A program made the position numbers and the translations under genes. A stretch of DNA of 35,876 nucleotides from Puniceicoccales bacterium (GTDB lineage: Bacteria > Verrucomicrobiota > Verrucomicrobiia > Opitutales > JAIRLM01). Under the pieces are notes generated by a model, which saw nothing but the letters and a program-made list of their open reading frames with translations, had not been told where the DNA came from and did no database searches. Positions 15,819 through 24,894 of the stretch are shown here, one piece after another. The stretch covers positions 1-35,876 of the forward strand of contig JAITDL010000044.1 in NCBI GenBank assembly GCA_031282565.1, in the 5' to 3' direction. Each line of letters opens with the position of its first letter. Position 1 is the first letter of the stretch.

Positions 15819-18782
15819 ATGACAGGTATGGATAGTGGCAACGTAAAGCAGGCCGATGATTGGGCTGTTGACTCGAATATTGCTGTTTTTTTGGCACTTG
15901 TTACCACTCAGCTCTCCATTGGCTCCCCCAGTAAAATCGAAGACGATGAAAAAAGCCTTAGTGGTGCGATCATAGCTAGTGCGCACGCCACATTGGGTGG
16001 CTATTCGCTTTGCACTTTGAGCGGCCTAACACCAAGCGACGCTAAATTTAATAGCTGCTTCGTTGGCAATCCATATGCGTTCATGTTTGCACTGGCGAAT
16101 GGCTGCGACATTAATGCAGAAGGTGGCGCTACGGAGAATATTAGTTTGGCGTGCAAACTAGACGACAATTCCGTATTTACGCTTATTTGCAAAAGTCTGC
16201 CAACCATAGCGGAAGCTGCATGCCTCGCAAGAGATGATGGCAATACCGATCTTGCGAAGGAAATTGATGAGGCTAGCACTAGGATGTTTGCGAAGGTTGA
16301 CTTTGAAACTGCAAAACGCTGGGCTAGCATTATCAGGAAAAGGGGATCCGCCAATTCGGCGAACTACGAAAAGCACATTGCGACATTTCTCGCGAAGCTG
16401 TTTTGTGGAGTATTCATATACGGCAGCCAAGAAACAATTAAATCATACGACGGAAGTGGGGCTGATTTTTTTGCGCCCATTTCCGGTCCGATTTTTGATT
16501 TCGGCTTCGAAGAGAGAATAAAGTCCAGCCAGGAGGAGGAAATACGCGGTGACTCGTGGGTCATTGCTGCGGTCGGTGACCGTGCTATTCCAGGAAGACA
16601 CGTCGATGATTTTGCAAAGTCGATGCGGGCGAGCCCTGAACTTACAGAATTTTTACTTGAAGTAGCCGACGGAAAAAACGCAGATCAAGTGGCAAGGGCC
16701 GTGCGTGAAGTTCCATCGCAGCTGACAGGTGCGGGCGCCAGATATGAATCATTTGGCGAAAACTCCAAACTGCTAGTCAATCTGTCACTTACTGCGGAGA
16801 ACGCCCAACAAGTGTTTTCCACAGCAAATGGCACGCAAATTGGCGGGATTAACTATTTGGAGCTAACTAAAACTGTAGACGATGGATATAATGCTGGATG
16901 CCAATGTCCTTTTATAGATACATTGCCTGCTCGGCAGGCCATAGCTGCGGCAGGTCCGGCCATAGTTGCTGGGCTCGAAACTGGGCCCGAAAAGTTCACA
17001 GGGTCATTGGTGGCGATGGCAATTCTGCGGTTTGGTGGTGTGGAAGCAGTTAACGCGCTAACTAGGGAGCAAATCGACGGTGCGATAGAAGGTGTTACTG
17101 CCGCAGAAAATCAGCGAAGGATACGTCTAGGAAGCCAGCATCAAGAAGTGGTTAGTGGAGTAACTTGCGGCGTGTCGTTTGCAAATTTCTATGGAGCCAG
17201 ATTGCAACCGGCTGCCGCTGGACCTGTGACTGCCGAAGAGGAAAAAAAGTTAATCAACGATACGGCACATGCCATTGGCTCTGCGGTATGTGATCGGGGA
17301 AGTGCAGCGTCCGAAGTGCATGGCAATGGGTTTTCCAATCACCCGAGAGAAGTTAAATTTTCGCCAAACTATAGAAGGATTGTGCAGGGATTGAGCGGAA
17401 ATTCCTGTGCTTTAGCTTTTCTTGCCGAGGAAGCTCCGCGCGAAGTGTTGCAGTTTGTTCGTCTGAGCCAGGCCACTGATGGCTGCAAAGGCGAGATGTT
17501 TAAAAATTTTGCCAAGGTAATTGGCCCCGACGAAGTTAGAGGGCTTTTCACTGAAAATGAGGAGACATTGGATCCGCAGCTGGCTAGATCCGACTATCGC
17601 CCAGACCATGCTGCGCGCGATCTTTTCTTTGGATACCTGCTCATGTGCGGTTCAGATAGCCAGCGCAGAGCTCTCAGTGAGCGGCAGTTGGTTCTTGGGT
17701 TGAATGCCATAATGAAGTACAACGAAACTAGTGTTTTGCCTCTCGCCGGCTTCCCGACTGCCGCCGTGTGCCGCGAATTGTTCAGCAGGTTAAGTGATGA
17801 TGTTTTGGTAAAATTGGAACCGCAGCTCGATGCCGAACGTAGCCAACTGGATCAGCAAATGCGCATTGCCATTCAGCATCACATATTCTTCAGCGCCAGG
17901 GGGAAGCTTTCAGATAATCTCAGCGGCGAGCAGCTATTCGAGGTCATGCATGCAATCGCAATAAGCGGTGCCGCGGCCGCTGTGCGCGATGGCTCGACGA
18001 ACCTAACTGACACGAGATTGGATGACAGCGGAGATACTTTTCGCCGCGACAGGACAATTGTTGAATTTGTTGCCACACTCAGCAAGGCGCAGGCCAAGAA
18101 GTTGGTTCTAGTAATCAATAATGCTGCAGCGGATGGAAATGGCGGCAGAGAGAAAATCAAAGAGATTTTGTTTGGCTTCGCAGATCAGCCGGCGAACGCA
18201 TTTTGCGTCCTTGCTCCGCGGCAAACATTTCCCGTAAATATCCAGCTACTTGGCATTTCCCGCGGCGTGCCAGACTCCATTTCCGCATTCCCGACGCTGG
18301 CTGCGCTGATTGAAAAATCCGGCAAATCGATGTCAAATGATGTCGTTGAATTGCTGATTGCGAATAGTTTGCCGGCAGATGATATAAGTAAGGATTTGGT
18401 GGCAACGGCTGTGAACATAGTTAACCACGTGGCACTGTTGACGGTTTTCTCCGTGGAGGAATTGCTGCCGCAGATTTCGGATTCAAGTAAATCGTCATTT
18501 TGGCGCATCACCGAACTTGCCAATGATCCCAATAGAAGCCTCATTGGCGTTCGCATCATAGTGCTTCTGCAGCTGATCTTTTTCGGATTTCTTTTTCAGG
18601 AAATTCGCGCGCAATTTTTCATCGCCTGGCGCGTGTTCTACGCAAGCAACGTGGTAGCAAATGAAATTCTAACTGCCGTACTGTTCGCCACCGCCATAAG
18701 CTCCCATGGATTCCATGCCGTATACGAGAAGTCCGGCATAGGCGGCGCCGTTGGTAAAGATGCGTTTGTGCCAATTGAGTAG
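15819..18782 (+). CDS. Giant unknown protein with helical repeats and C-terminal membrane segment (plus-strand partner)
   Basis: The frame is open from a TTG at 15711, but M-T-G-M-D-S-G at 15819 (or 15828) is the likelier start, giving about 987 residues. The chain is helical, rich in Ala, Ser and Asp, without recognised domains. Short segments recur: L-T-R-E-Q-I-D-G-A-I, L-S-E-R-Q-L-V-L-G-L-N-A-I, L-S-G-E-Q-L-F-E-V-M-H-A-I and L-S-K-A-Q-A-K-K-L. They match the style of repeats in the divergent giant gene. The C-terminal region carries I-I-V-L-L-Q-L-I-F-F-G-F-L-F followed by a second weaker hydrophobic stretch (E-I-L-T-A-V-L-F-A-T-A-I). If the upstream TTG were used, an extra N-terminal hydrophobic helix would be added. 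I read the pair as diverged paralogues; function is unknown. Confidence 0.8.
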   Translation: MTGMDSGNVKQADDWAVDSNIAVFLALVTTQLSIGSPSKIEDDEKSLSGAIIASAHATLGGYSLCTLSGLTPSDAKFNSCFVGNPYAFMFALANGCDINAEGGATENISLACKLDDNSVFTLICKSLPTIAEAACLARDDGNTDLAKEIDEASTRMFAKVDFETAKRWASIIRKRGSANSANYEKHIATFLAKLFCGVFIYGSQETIKSYDGSGADFFAPISGPIFDFGFEERIKSSQEEEIRGDSWVIAAVGDRAIPGRHVDDFAKSMRASPELTEFLLEVADGKNADQVARAVREVPSQLTGAGARYESFGENSKLLVNLSLTAENAQQVFSTANGTQIGGINYLELTKTVDDGYNAGCQCPFIDTLPARQAIAAAGPAIVAGLETGPEKFTGSLVAMAILRFGGVEAVNALTREQIDGAIEGVTAAENQRRIRLGSQHQEVVSGVTCGVSFANFYGARLQPAAAGPVTAEEEKKLINDTAHAIGSAVCDRGSAASEVHGNGFSNHPREVKFSPNYRRIVQGLSGNSCALAFLAEEAPREVLQFVRLSQATDGCKGEMFKNFAKVIGPDEVRGLFTENEETLDPQLARSDYRPDHAARDLFFGYLLMCGSDSQRRALSERQLVLGLNAIMKYNETSVLPLAGFPTAAVCRELFSRLSDDVLVKLEPQLDAERSQLDQQMRIAIQHHIFFSARGKLSDNLSGEQLFEVMHAIAISGAAAAVRDGSTNLTDTRLDDSGDTFRRDRTIVEFVATLSKAQAKKLVLVINNAAADGNGGREKIKEILFGFADQPANAFCVLAPRQTFPVNIQLLGISRGVPDSISAFPTLAALIEKSGKSMSNDVVELLIANSLPADDISKDLVATAVNIVNHVALLTVFSVEELLPQISDSSKSSFWRITELANDPNRSLIGVRIIVLLQLIFFGFLFQEIRAQFFIAWRVFYASNVVANEILTAVLFATAISSHGFHAVYEKSGIGGAVGKDAFVPIE

Positions 18783-19071
18783 CGGCAGACCTCGACTTCC
18801 GGAGAGAGCGTTCCACCGATTTGCATTTCTGTGCCTGTTTTATGTGCAGGTGGGAGCATCTATTCATGCTGCCGTAGCGACCCTTGGGTCACGCCTTTGC
18901 ATGAAGTTCAACGCACCCTTTGTTGTAATGTCAGGAGAAGAATGCGTGCCGGCGAGCTCGACATCCTCCAGAAGCCAAATGAGATGCTGTGAGCGATATT
19001 GCGGATGTCAATGAAAAATATCCGGTGGCGCACAATTCCCTAGGCATTCGCAATTAGTCTTTGTGGCAGAT
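18783..19071 (+). other. Intergenic region, no supported gene
   Basis: Between the convergent stops of the plus-strand giant gene and rmuC lie 289 bases. An AGGAG at 18933-18937 precedes an ATG at 18942 that opens only 16 codons, and another ATG at 18901 opens a 37-codon Cys-rich frame. Neither can be supported. I see no RNA gene or clear terminator hairpin. Confidence 0.4.
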
Positions 19072-20439
19072 CTATTTATCGCAGTTGTTTTCACCAACTT
19101 CTTCGGACGTCATTGATCTGGTTGACGTTTCTATTTGTTCGAGTGGCTTAGGTTCTTCGCTGCGAAGCGATTTCATTCGTGAAAAGTTTTGTAGCGTCGG
19201 CCGAAGGCGGCTTTCGATGGACGCGACGGTGCCGTTGTAGGAATCGACGGTGCGGCGAAGATGTCTGCCCGTATCTGATAGCTTTTCCCAAACAACTTGC
19301 GTGCGTTCAATTAGGACCTTTGCGAGATCAACTATGGCGTTGGCTTCTCTCGCCGTTGCCGACTGTGCCCAGCCGCTGGCGATTGTTTTTAGGAGGGCAA
19401 GTAGCGTCATCGGAGACGCTAGTAGGACATGGCGCTCGACGGCCTCGTCGAACAGTTCCGGTCTGACCTCCAGGGCTGCAGCGTATATGTTATCACCTGG
19501 GAGAAAGAGAATTACGTAGTCGAATGTGGCTGCAAAGAATTTCCAATAGTTTTTCCTGCCGAGCTCCTGGATGCGGGAAAAGACATTTTGCCCGTGCTGC
19601 TTGCGCAATTCCATCCGCCGTTCGCTGCTGTCCGCTTCTTCGGCCGCCGCGTAGGCTTCCATTACTGCCTTGGCGTCAACGATTACATTGCGGCCGTCTG
19701 GCAAGTGGATGACCATGTCGGCGCGCAAAGTTCCGCTGTCGGCTGCAACGGCCACCTGCTCGTCGAAGTCGACATGTTCCCGCATTCCAGCCATTTCCAC
19801 CAAACGACGCAGGTGAAGTTCGCCCCAGCGGCCGCGGAGATGGGACTGGCGCAGCGTGCGGTTTAGCCGTTTGGCTTCAATGTCTAATTCTTTATTGCTG
19901 AGCAGCATCTGTCGAATTTGCTCCTCAAACCTAGCCATCGATTCGTTCCATTGGCGATCGTTTTGCTGCACGCGACCTTCGAGCCGATCCACGCAGTCGC
20001 GCATAGGCTTCAGAACGTTTTCCAGCCGTTCCCGTTGGGCAACTCCATTCACCGCATTGCTTTCCTGCAGTTTGGCCAATGCTTCGGCCGATGCCTTCGT
20101 TGCCGCTGCGCCAAATGCCGTCTCCAGTTCTTTGCGAACTTTCTCCAGGAGAGCTATTTTTTCGTCGTTAATCTGCCTTCGTTCGCTGTCTCGTCCTCGA
20201 AATTCGGCATATTCGCGGTCTAGGGCATGAAATTTTTCTACGAGTTCGCGGAGATCGGTTTCCGCGGCTTCGCGGAGATTACGTTCACTGATAAGTTCTT
20301 TGCTGCGCGTGCGGAGCACTGCGAAAAGCCATGCGGCGGCCGCGCAAAGTGCCGCTGCGAGAAATAGCGAAATTATTGGGCACCAATTCACGCAGCCCGT
20401 TGAGAGATTTTTCACGATCTGCGCAATGGAAAACTGCAC
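19072..20439 (-). CDS. rmuC: DNA recombination protein RmuC
   Basis: RmuC is a membrane-anchored protein with a nuclease-like fold; loss raises inversion frequency at inverted repeats in E. coli. Here a single N-terminal membrane helix (P-I-I-S-L-F-L-A-A-A-L-C-A-A-A) is followed by a long coiled coil of about 150 residues and then the RmuC domain: R-G-R-W-G-E-L-H-L-R-R-L-V-E, D-M-V-I-H-L-P-D-G-R-N-V-I-V-D-A-K, and F-L-P-G-D-N-I-Y-A-A-A-L. The Asp and D-A-K residues match the PD-(D/E)xK-like core. No ATG start exists near the helix. In-frame GTG codons lie at 20439, 20415 and 20391, and the longer frame back to 20595 would cross the divergent gene. I chose 20439; the last 48 residues are disordered and acidic. 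Confidence 0.88.
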   Translation of the reverse strand: MQFSIAQIVKNLSTGCVNWCPIISLFLAAALCAAAAWLFAVLRTRSKELISERNLREAAETDLRELVEKFHALDREYAEFRGRDSERRQINDEKIALLEKVRKELETAFGAAATKASAEALAKLQESNAVNGVAQRERLENVLKPMRDCVDRLEGRVQQNDRQWNESMARFEEQIRQMLLSNKELDIEAKRLNRTLRQSHLRGRWGELHLRRLVEMAGMREHVDFDEQVAVAADSGTLRADMVIHLPDGRNVIVDAKAVMEAYAAAEEADSSERRMELRKQHGQNVFSRIQELGRKNYWKFFAATFDYVILFLPGDNIYAAALEVRPELFDEAVERHVLLASPMTLLALLKTIASGWAQSATAREANAIVDLAKVLIERTQVVWEKLSDTGRHLRRTVDSYNGTVASIESRLRPTLQNFSRMKSLRSEEPKPLEQIETSTRSMTSEEVGENNCDK

Positions 20440-20518
20440 ATTCCACGGCGGGATAAAAAAAGTGGATTTGCGCAAACGCTTCGCACAATGGCAGTTTGAA
20501 TAATTCAATTTTTCGCAG

Positions 20519-20546
20519 TTGACTGCTTCGCCATAGCTGCTAAAAT
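20519..20546 (+). promoter_or_regulatory. Sigma-70-like promoter, possibly giving a leaderless transcript
   Basis: TTGACT (20519-20524) and TAAAAT (20541-20546) are separated by 16 bases. The ATG of the downstream gene begins at 20553, only six bases after the -10 box. A start point 6-8 bases downstream would fall at or next to the ATG, and no Shine-Dalgarno sequence is present. Confidence 0.45.
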
Positions 20547-20552
20547 AACCCA

Positions 20553-21809
20553 ATGGCAAATCCACCGCACAGCGTAGGTTCCAGCGATGAACCACCTTCC
20601 ATGTTTAACGATAACTGGGTGGTAGGTATTGAGCCAACCACGGCTCCAGGCGAATTTGACACGCTATTGGAGAAAAAAGGCCACTATTCATGGGGCAGAC
20701 CTGGTGTGCCGATTGTTTTTAGAAAAGGCTTCCACATGAAAGGTGGCGATGGAAGTATCGCAATGGAGTTCGCCTCACGGTTTGTGGATGCGAAGGTTGG
20801 AGAAAGTGTTCATCTTGAAATGGGCGCTAAAAATAGGAAATTGACTGTTGTAGTCAATAAACAGACGAAAAGCTTCGTTGCCAATGTCGATAGGCTTGTC
20901 AGAGGAGATAAGCCAGACCGGCGCGAAATCGTCATATGGTGGGCCCTGGCAATTATCACCTGTGGAATTTATGTCGCGCTAGTAAATAAAAGCACGCTCG
21001 CCAAATCCTATAATGTGCTGCAGTCGAGAATTGAAAAATTTCCTGGAATGGCGCGCGAAATGCAGGTAGTTGCCTGCTTGCTCGATATGGTTGCCGAGAG
21101 CGCCACCCCCATCTGTCGCAGCCAAGACTTGCCGGCAATGTTTGCGGACATACTAAATACGTACTACGCGCGGGTCCGCAATGAAGGAGATTTTACGCAC
21201 ATAGAGGAAGCCAGGGCATCGGTCGCGATTGTTGCAAATGTCCTTGGGGGATATGGCTGTGCAGATGCCTTTTTACAGCGCGTTGTGCTGGATATTCAAC
21301 CGCGCAAAGACGAAACTAGTGGAAAATATTTGCCCGTTGAACGAGTAGTTCCTGCTCCCGTTGTGCCAGCGGAACTTCCTCCGGTGCCCGAATGTGCCGC
21401 TACGTCGGAGTTGCCGGATGTGCGAGAGCTGGAGGATATGCCGGAGAGGCCTGGTATATTTATGCCAAATGGTCGGCGGTTGCGGAGGGACGTTCCGGGC
21501 AATGCGAGGTTTATTTTGCCGCAAAGACAGGGTGAGGGTGGTGCCGTTTCCGCCTGGCGGCGTGAAGAAAATGCAAGGAGGCGCGCAGCCGATGCCCCAA
21601 CGCCACCTGCATCGGAAGAGCAACATGACGCCGACGCGCCGTCACCGGAAGATGATGCGTTGATTAATTTGGCGAATGAAGATCCAATGAAACGTATCCA
21701 GGAAGAGATGTTGGGGGTTGTCGCGAAAGCTCAATTCGATGGGCCTAAACCGGCGACGGATGGTGATCCGTCCGTATTTAGGACGCCTCCCACTAAAAAA
21801 GGCACGTGA
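20553..21809 (+). CDS. Unknown single-pass membrane protein with Pro-rich acidic tail
   Basis: The product is 418 residues. Residues 1-120 look like a beta-rich domain (G-H-Y-S-W-G-R-P-G-V-P-I-V-F, then V-H-L-E-M-G and L-T-V-V-V-N-K). A membrane helix follows at about 125-145 (I-V-I-W-W-A-L-A-I-I-T-C-G-I-Y-V-A-L). Then comes a helical part of about 130 residues, and from residue 265 a Pro/Glu/Ala-rich disordered tail. The architecture, with soluble domains on both sides of a central helix, recalls inner-membrane ring or scaffold proteins, but I do not recognise a family. Its 3' end overlaps the convergent autotransporter gene by 17 bases. A good promoter sits directly upstream. Confidence 0.75.
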   Translation: MANPPHSVGSSDEPPSMFNDNWVVGIEPTTAPGEFDTLLEKKGHYSWGRPGVPIVFRKGFHMKGGDGSIAMEFASRFVDAKVGESVHLEMGAKNRKLTVVVNKQTKSFVANVDRLVRGDKPDRREIVIWWALAIITCGIYVALVNKSTLAKSYNVLQSRIEKFPGMAREMQVVACLLDMVAESATPICRSQDLPAMFADILNTYYARVRNEGDFTHIEEARASVAIVANVLGGYGCADAFLQRVVLDIQPRKDETSGKYLPVERVVPAPVVPAELPPVPECAATSELPDVRELEDMPERPGIFMPNGRRLRRDVPGNARFILPQRQGEGGAVSAWRREENARRRAADAPTPPASEEQHDADAPSPEDDALINLANEDPMKRIQEEMLGVVAKAQFDGPKPATDGDPSVFRTPPTKKGT

Positions 21810-24693
21810 GCGACACCTCCAGTGACCCGCTGGTGTACTCTTTCCTGGAGAACTTTCCGGTGCCGTACATGGCGAGTTCACACTGGCGACCTATGCCAGT
21901 TTTTGCGCCGACTGTTGCCACGGCTTTCCCCTTGCGGCAGTGGTCGTTGACTTTTGCGATGAATGGATTTTCCAAGTTGTCAGCCGATCCAACTGCAGTC
22001 GTATGGCGTTGCTTCTGTTTTGTTTCAAATCCTGCGCGGACGAATAGCCGCGATTTTAAGTCCGGATCAATGCTAGGCTGTCCAAATTCCAGGTTTATGC
22101 CTACGATGGCTACTCCGATGTCGTGGCTGACTTCCGATAGACTTGCCCTGCTCGGGCCGCTGCCGGTTTCTTCGTATTTTTTGTGGCGGACGTAGTTGTA
22201 GCGCGCTTCAGCCCAGGGGCCAAATTGCACGGAGCCGAAGCGTAGGACATTCTGCGATAAAAGAATGAAGCAGTGCCCGCCGAAATCGTTGAACCTTGCC
22301 AGGTATTCGTCGCCCTGGACGCTGATGCGGGCGGAAGAATTCTTGCCTCTGCTGCAGCCGCACAGTACGTTAAGTGTCGTGCGCTTTTTGTGTGCACTCA
22401 TGTGGTCGAAGTGTGATGCCACAGCTGCGAAACAGGAATCGTGCTGCGTTGTCTTTATGCCGAAGTTTATTGTTTCGCCGGCGCAATCGACTCTGTTTCT
22501 GCCGCAGCCAACTAGGATTCCATAGCGCATGGAGCTGTTCATTGAGTGTGACACATAGGCTTCTCCAAGTACAAGCCCGTGGAATTTGCCGTCCAGCCAG
22601 AAGTCGCTGTCGTCATCATAGGGCTCATAGCGCGTTGTGCCGGCGAAGGCTGAGACAAACATCCCGCTGGCGTATGAGTTTGCCACGTGCTGCGTGCCGG
22701 AGTGGAGGCCAACTTCGAGCAATTCAAGTTTGGCCCGCGTAAGGTCGCCGTGGGGGAACACTTCCGCGTAGCGCTGGTACCTAGCAGGCGAGGCTCCAAC
22801 GATTTGGCCGTGCAGCGCATCATATGCGTTTTGGAGTTTCGCCACATTTTCGTAGAATTCTGCAAGCTTAGCAAAATTCGAGCTGTGTATGTCTGTGGTG
22901 CTTTCTAACGTGGAAAGTTTTTCTGTGAGTCCTGTTACTATTTCGCTGAGTGCAGAAAGGTCCTCCAGCGTGGCCAACACCCTATCGCCTCCATCCTCAA
23001 TGGTACCATTTTTGAGCTGTTCTTTCAGGTTTTCAAGGTCGCCGCTATTGGTTGGGCTACTTTGCAGGTCGCTCTTTTTCGCAAAATTCTCTTCAGCATC
23101 ATTTTTGCTGAGATAGTCGCTAAGGCTGTTGTTTAGTGCCTCCGTAGTCGCGTAGGTGTTGAGCTCGCTTTTCGTTGCAAATGTATCAGTTAAGTCGTCC
23201 GTTGCAGCATAGTTTGTGAGGTCATTTTTCGTTGCATAGGCGCTGAGGTCTTCTTTTTTTACGTATGTGCCATCTAAGCCGTCCGTTACAGCATAGTTTG
23301 TGAGGTCGCTTTTCGTTGCATAGCTATTTAGATCTGCCACCGTTGCGAGATATTGCGTGCTGCCATTTTTGTAAATTTTCCCCTCTTCCAACTTGGCCCT
23401 AAGAATTTTCAACTTAGCATCTAATGCGGCGACGTCTGACTTTAGGGCCAAAGTCGGCTGCCCACAGTGGCAGTTGCAATCGCCTGCCGTGCAGCACACT
23501 TCCTCCGTTGCGGCACCAACCGTGCAATCGCATGCCTGAAATCCGTCACAGCCGTGGACGTGGCTGCATCCGATTAGTCTATTTAGCAGATCAATGGTCA
23601 CGAGAGCATTTTTGCTGTCGATTTTGCCATCCTTTAGGTCCGCCTTTAGTGCGTCGATGGCATTGCCAACGCTATCGGTCACCGATGCCGATGTGGCATA
23701 GGTTGCTTGCGCTTCCGTCTTGCTGAGGCAGCTATCTTCCAGGGCAGTAAGGTCATCCGTTTTTGCCAGAACCTGTGCTTCGCAATGGGGAAGCTTCCCC
23801 TGTTTCAGTGCATTTTTTAGGGATTTGAGGTCGCTGTTTGTGGCAAGGATCTTGTTTCCGCAGCCTGGAGTATTGGTCAATTTGCCGCTCTCAAGAGCTT
23901 CTTTTAGGTCTCTAATATCTTCCACCGTTGCCAATTTTTGCTGCTTCCAAAAATCAATTTTTCCTCTTTCGAGTGCATCCTTCAGTTTTTCAAGATCCGA
24001 GTGCAGTGCAAGTATTTGCGCCGCTCCATGTTCGGGACTGAGCTTGCCATGGTTTAGCTGCCCAATAAGATTGTTTAATCTTTCCGTTGTCACTAGTTCC
24101 GGACCGGTCCTGTTGCCATTTACTTCGCCATTTTGCAAATTTTTGGCGAGATTCCCAATCGCATCGTCGACGTATTTCTGGACCGACGAAAGATCAATTT
24201 CGCCGCCGCCGCCATGCTCCTGGATGTAACCGATTAAATCGCTTTTCACGCTTTTAATTTGCTCTCCAAGAGCTGCCAGCTCACCATCTGTCGCGAGATA
24301 TTTAGTGTCATTGATGGCGCCGGTTTGCAAAAGTTCATCGGCTGAATCCATGGCGGCATGTATGCCGACTTCGCACCGCTGGATGTACTTCGGCATCCAG
24401 TTTAGGTATGCGTATAGCGCATCAAGATTGGCAAAATTTTCGAGGCCGTGAGCTAAATATGTGATCTCTTCCCTTGACAGCGGACCCGAATAATCTCCTG
24501 GGGCGAGGTAGCGCTCATCGACGTCATTGTATTTCTTGTAGCCTTCCCTAAACGTGTCGAAATCTACTTCATATGCCGGCGGCACCTGTGCCGTGTCATC
24601 TGCGAATGCCGGAGAAGATCCGGAAAATATCGGCGCCAAGGCTAGTGCGGCGGCTAGGAGGATTCGACGCCTGGTGGTGCAACAGGTTCCCAT
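21793..24693 (-). CDS. Autotransporter-like surface protein with repeat passenger
   Basis: The 966-residue protein opens with a classic signal peptide: basic R-R-R, hydrophobic I-L-L-A-A-A-L-A-L-A, and cleavage near A-F-A-D at 29-32. A passenger runs to about residue 630. It carries seven or so copies of a loose unit of the form L-(K)-x-x-L-x-x-G-K-(I/L)...L-A-T-x-x-D-L, with the LAT-like element near residues 133, 228, 254, 283, 309, 449 and 573. Residues 457-543 are a Y-A-T-K-S-D-L type repeat as in trimeric adhesins and phage fibres. A Cys-rich patch (nine Cys between 376 and 410) interrupts it. Residues about 690-966 look like an outer-membrane beta-barrel of alternating hydrophobic and polar residues, ending in L-T-C-L-F with the terminal aromatic typical of barrels. 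An adhesin role is inferred. Confidence 0.8.
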   Translation of the reverse strand: MGTCCTTRRRILLAAALALAPIFSGSSPAFADDTAQVPPAYEVDFDTFREGYKKYNDVDERYLAPGDYSGPLSREEITYLAHGLENFANLDALYAYLNWMPKYIQRCEVGIHAAMDSADELLQTGAINDTKYLATDGELAALGEQIKSVKSDLIGYIQEHGGGGEIDLSSVQKYVDDAIGNLAKNLQNGEVNGNRTGPELVTTERLNNLIGQLNHGKLSPEHGAAQILALHSDLEKLKDALERGKIDFWKQQKLATVEDIRDLKEALESGKLTNTPGCGNKILATNSDLKSLKNALKQGKLPHCEAQVLAKTDDLTALEDSCLSKTEAQATYATSASVTDSVGNAIDALKADLKDGKIDSKNALVTIDLLNRLIGCSHVHGCDGFQACDCTVGAATEEVCCTAGDCNCHCGQPTLALKSDVAALDAKLKILRAKLEEGKIYKNGSTQYLATVADLNSYATKSDLTNYAVTDGLDGTYVKKEDLSAYATKNDLTNYAATDDLTDTFATKSELNTYATTEALNNSLSDYLSKNDAEENFAKKSDLQSSPTNSGDLENLKEQLKNGTIEDGGDRVLATLEDLSALSEIVTGLTEKLSTLESTTDIHSSNFAKLAEFYENVAKLQNAYDALHGQIVGASPARYQRYAEVFPHGDLTRAKLELLEVGLHSGTQHVANSYASGMFVSAFAGTTRYEPYDDDSDFWLDGKFHGLVLGEAYVSHSMNSSMRYGILVGCGRNRVDCAGETINFGIKTTQHDSCFAAVASHFDHMSAHKKRTTLNVLCGCSRGKNSSARISVQGDEYLARFNDFGGHCFILLSQNVLRFGSVQFGPWAEARYNYVRHKKYEETGSGPSRASLSEVSHDIGVAIVGINLEFGQPSIDPDLKSRLFVRAGFETKQKQRHTTAVGSADNLENPFIAKVNDHCRKGKAVATVGAKTGIGRQCELAMYGTGKFSRKEYTSGSLEVSLTCLF
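23065..23325 (-). repeat. Coding repeat tract (YATKSDL-type units)
   Basis: These bases encode residues 457-543 of the autotransporter-like protein. Units resembling S-Y-A-T-K-S-D-L-T-N-Y-A recur every 10-20 residues (Y-A-T-K-S-D-L, Y-A-T-K-N-D-L, F-A-T-K-S-E-L, F-A-K-K-S-D-L). DNA such as GTGAGGTC(A/G)(T/C)TTTTCGTTGCATAG repeats nearly verbatim on the plus strand. Confidence 0.75.
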
Positions 24694-24790
24694 GGGCCAA
24701 GTTTTGCTGTGAATCTGCTGTAGAGCAAGATATTTTTTACAAATGGTGAAGGATTTGCAAAGTTTGCCGCAAAAAGCGAAAGAAAAGGAC

Positions 24791-24820
24791 TTGACTCGGT
24801 GCCCTCAGCCTGAGGATATG
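24791..24820 (+). promoter_or_regulatory. Candidate promoter for rplM-rpsI
   Basis: TTGACT at 24791-24796 and GATATG at 24815-24820 are 18 bases apart, 75 bases before the rplM start. The -35 match is good and the -10 is fair. An AGAGGAAAG Shine-Dalgarno stretch then precedes the rplM ATG, unlike most genes here. Confidence 0.35.
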
Positions 24821-24894
24821 GCCGCGACGAGCTTTGGCGGCGATGTTGGTCAAATGATTTTGCCGTCGCCGGTTGATGTCCAGAGGAAAGTAGG

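Noticed and set aside
15605..15835. Plus-strand 76-codon frame before the giant plus-strand gene
   Set aside because: It overlaps the frame of the giant gene, is Arg/Cys/Phe-rich in a random way and has no ribosome site.
18942..18992. 16-codon frame behind an AGGAG
   Set aside because: Too short to support, with no conserved context.
23065..23325. CRISPR-like array
   Set aside because: The repeats are in frame, encode a fibre-like peptide, and have no constant repeat with unique spacers.
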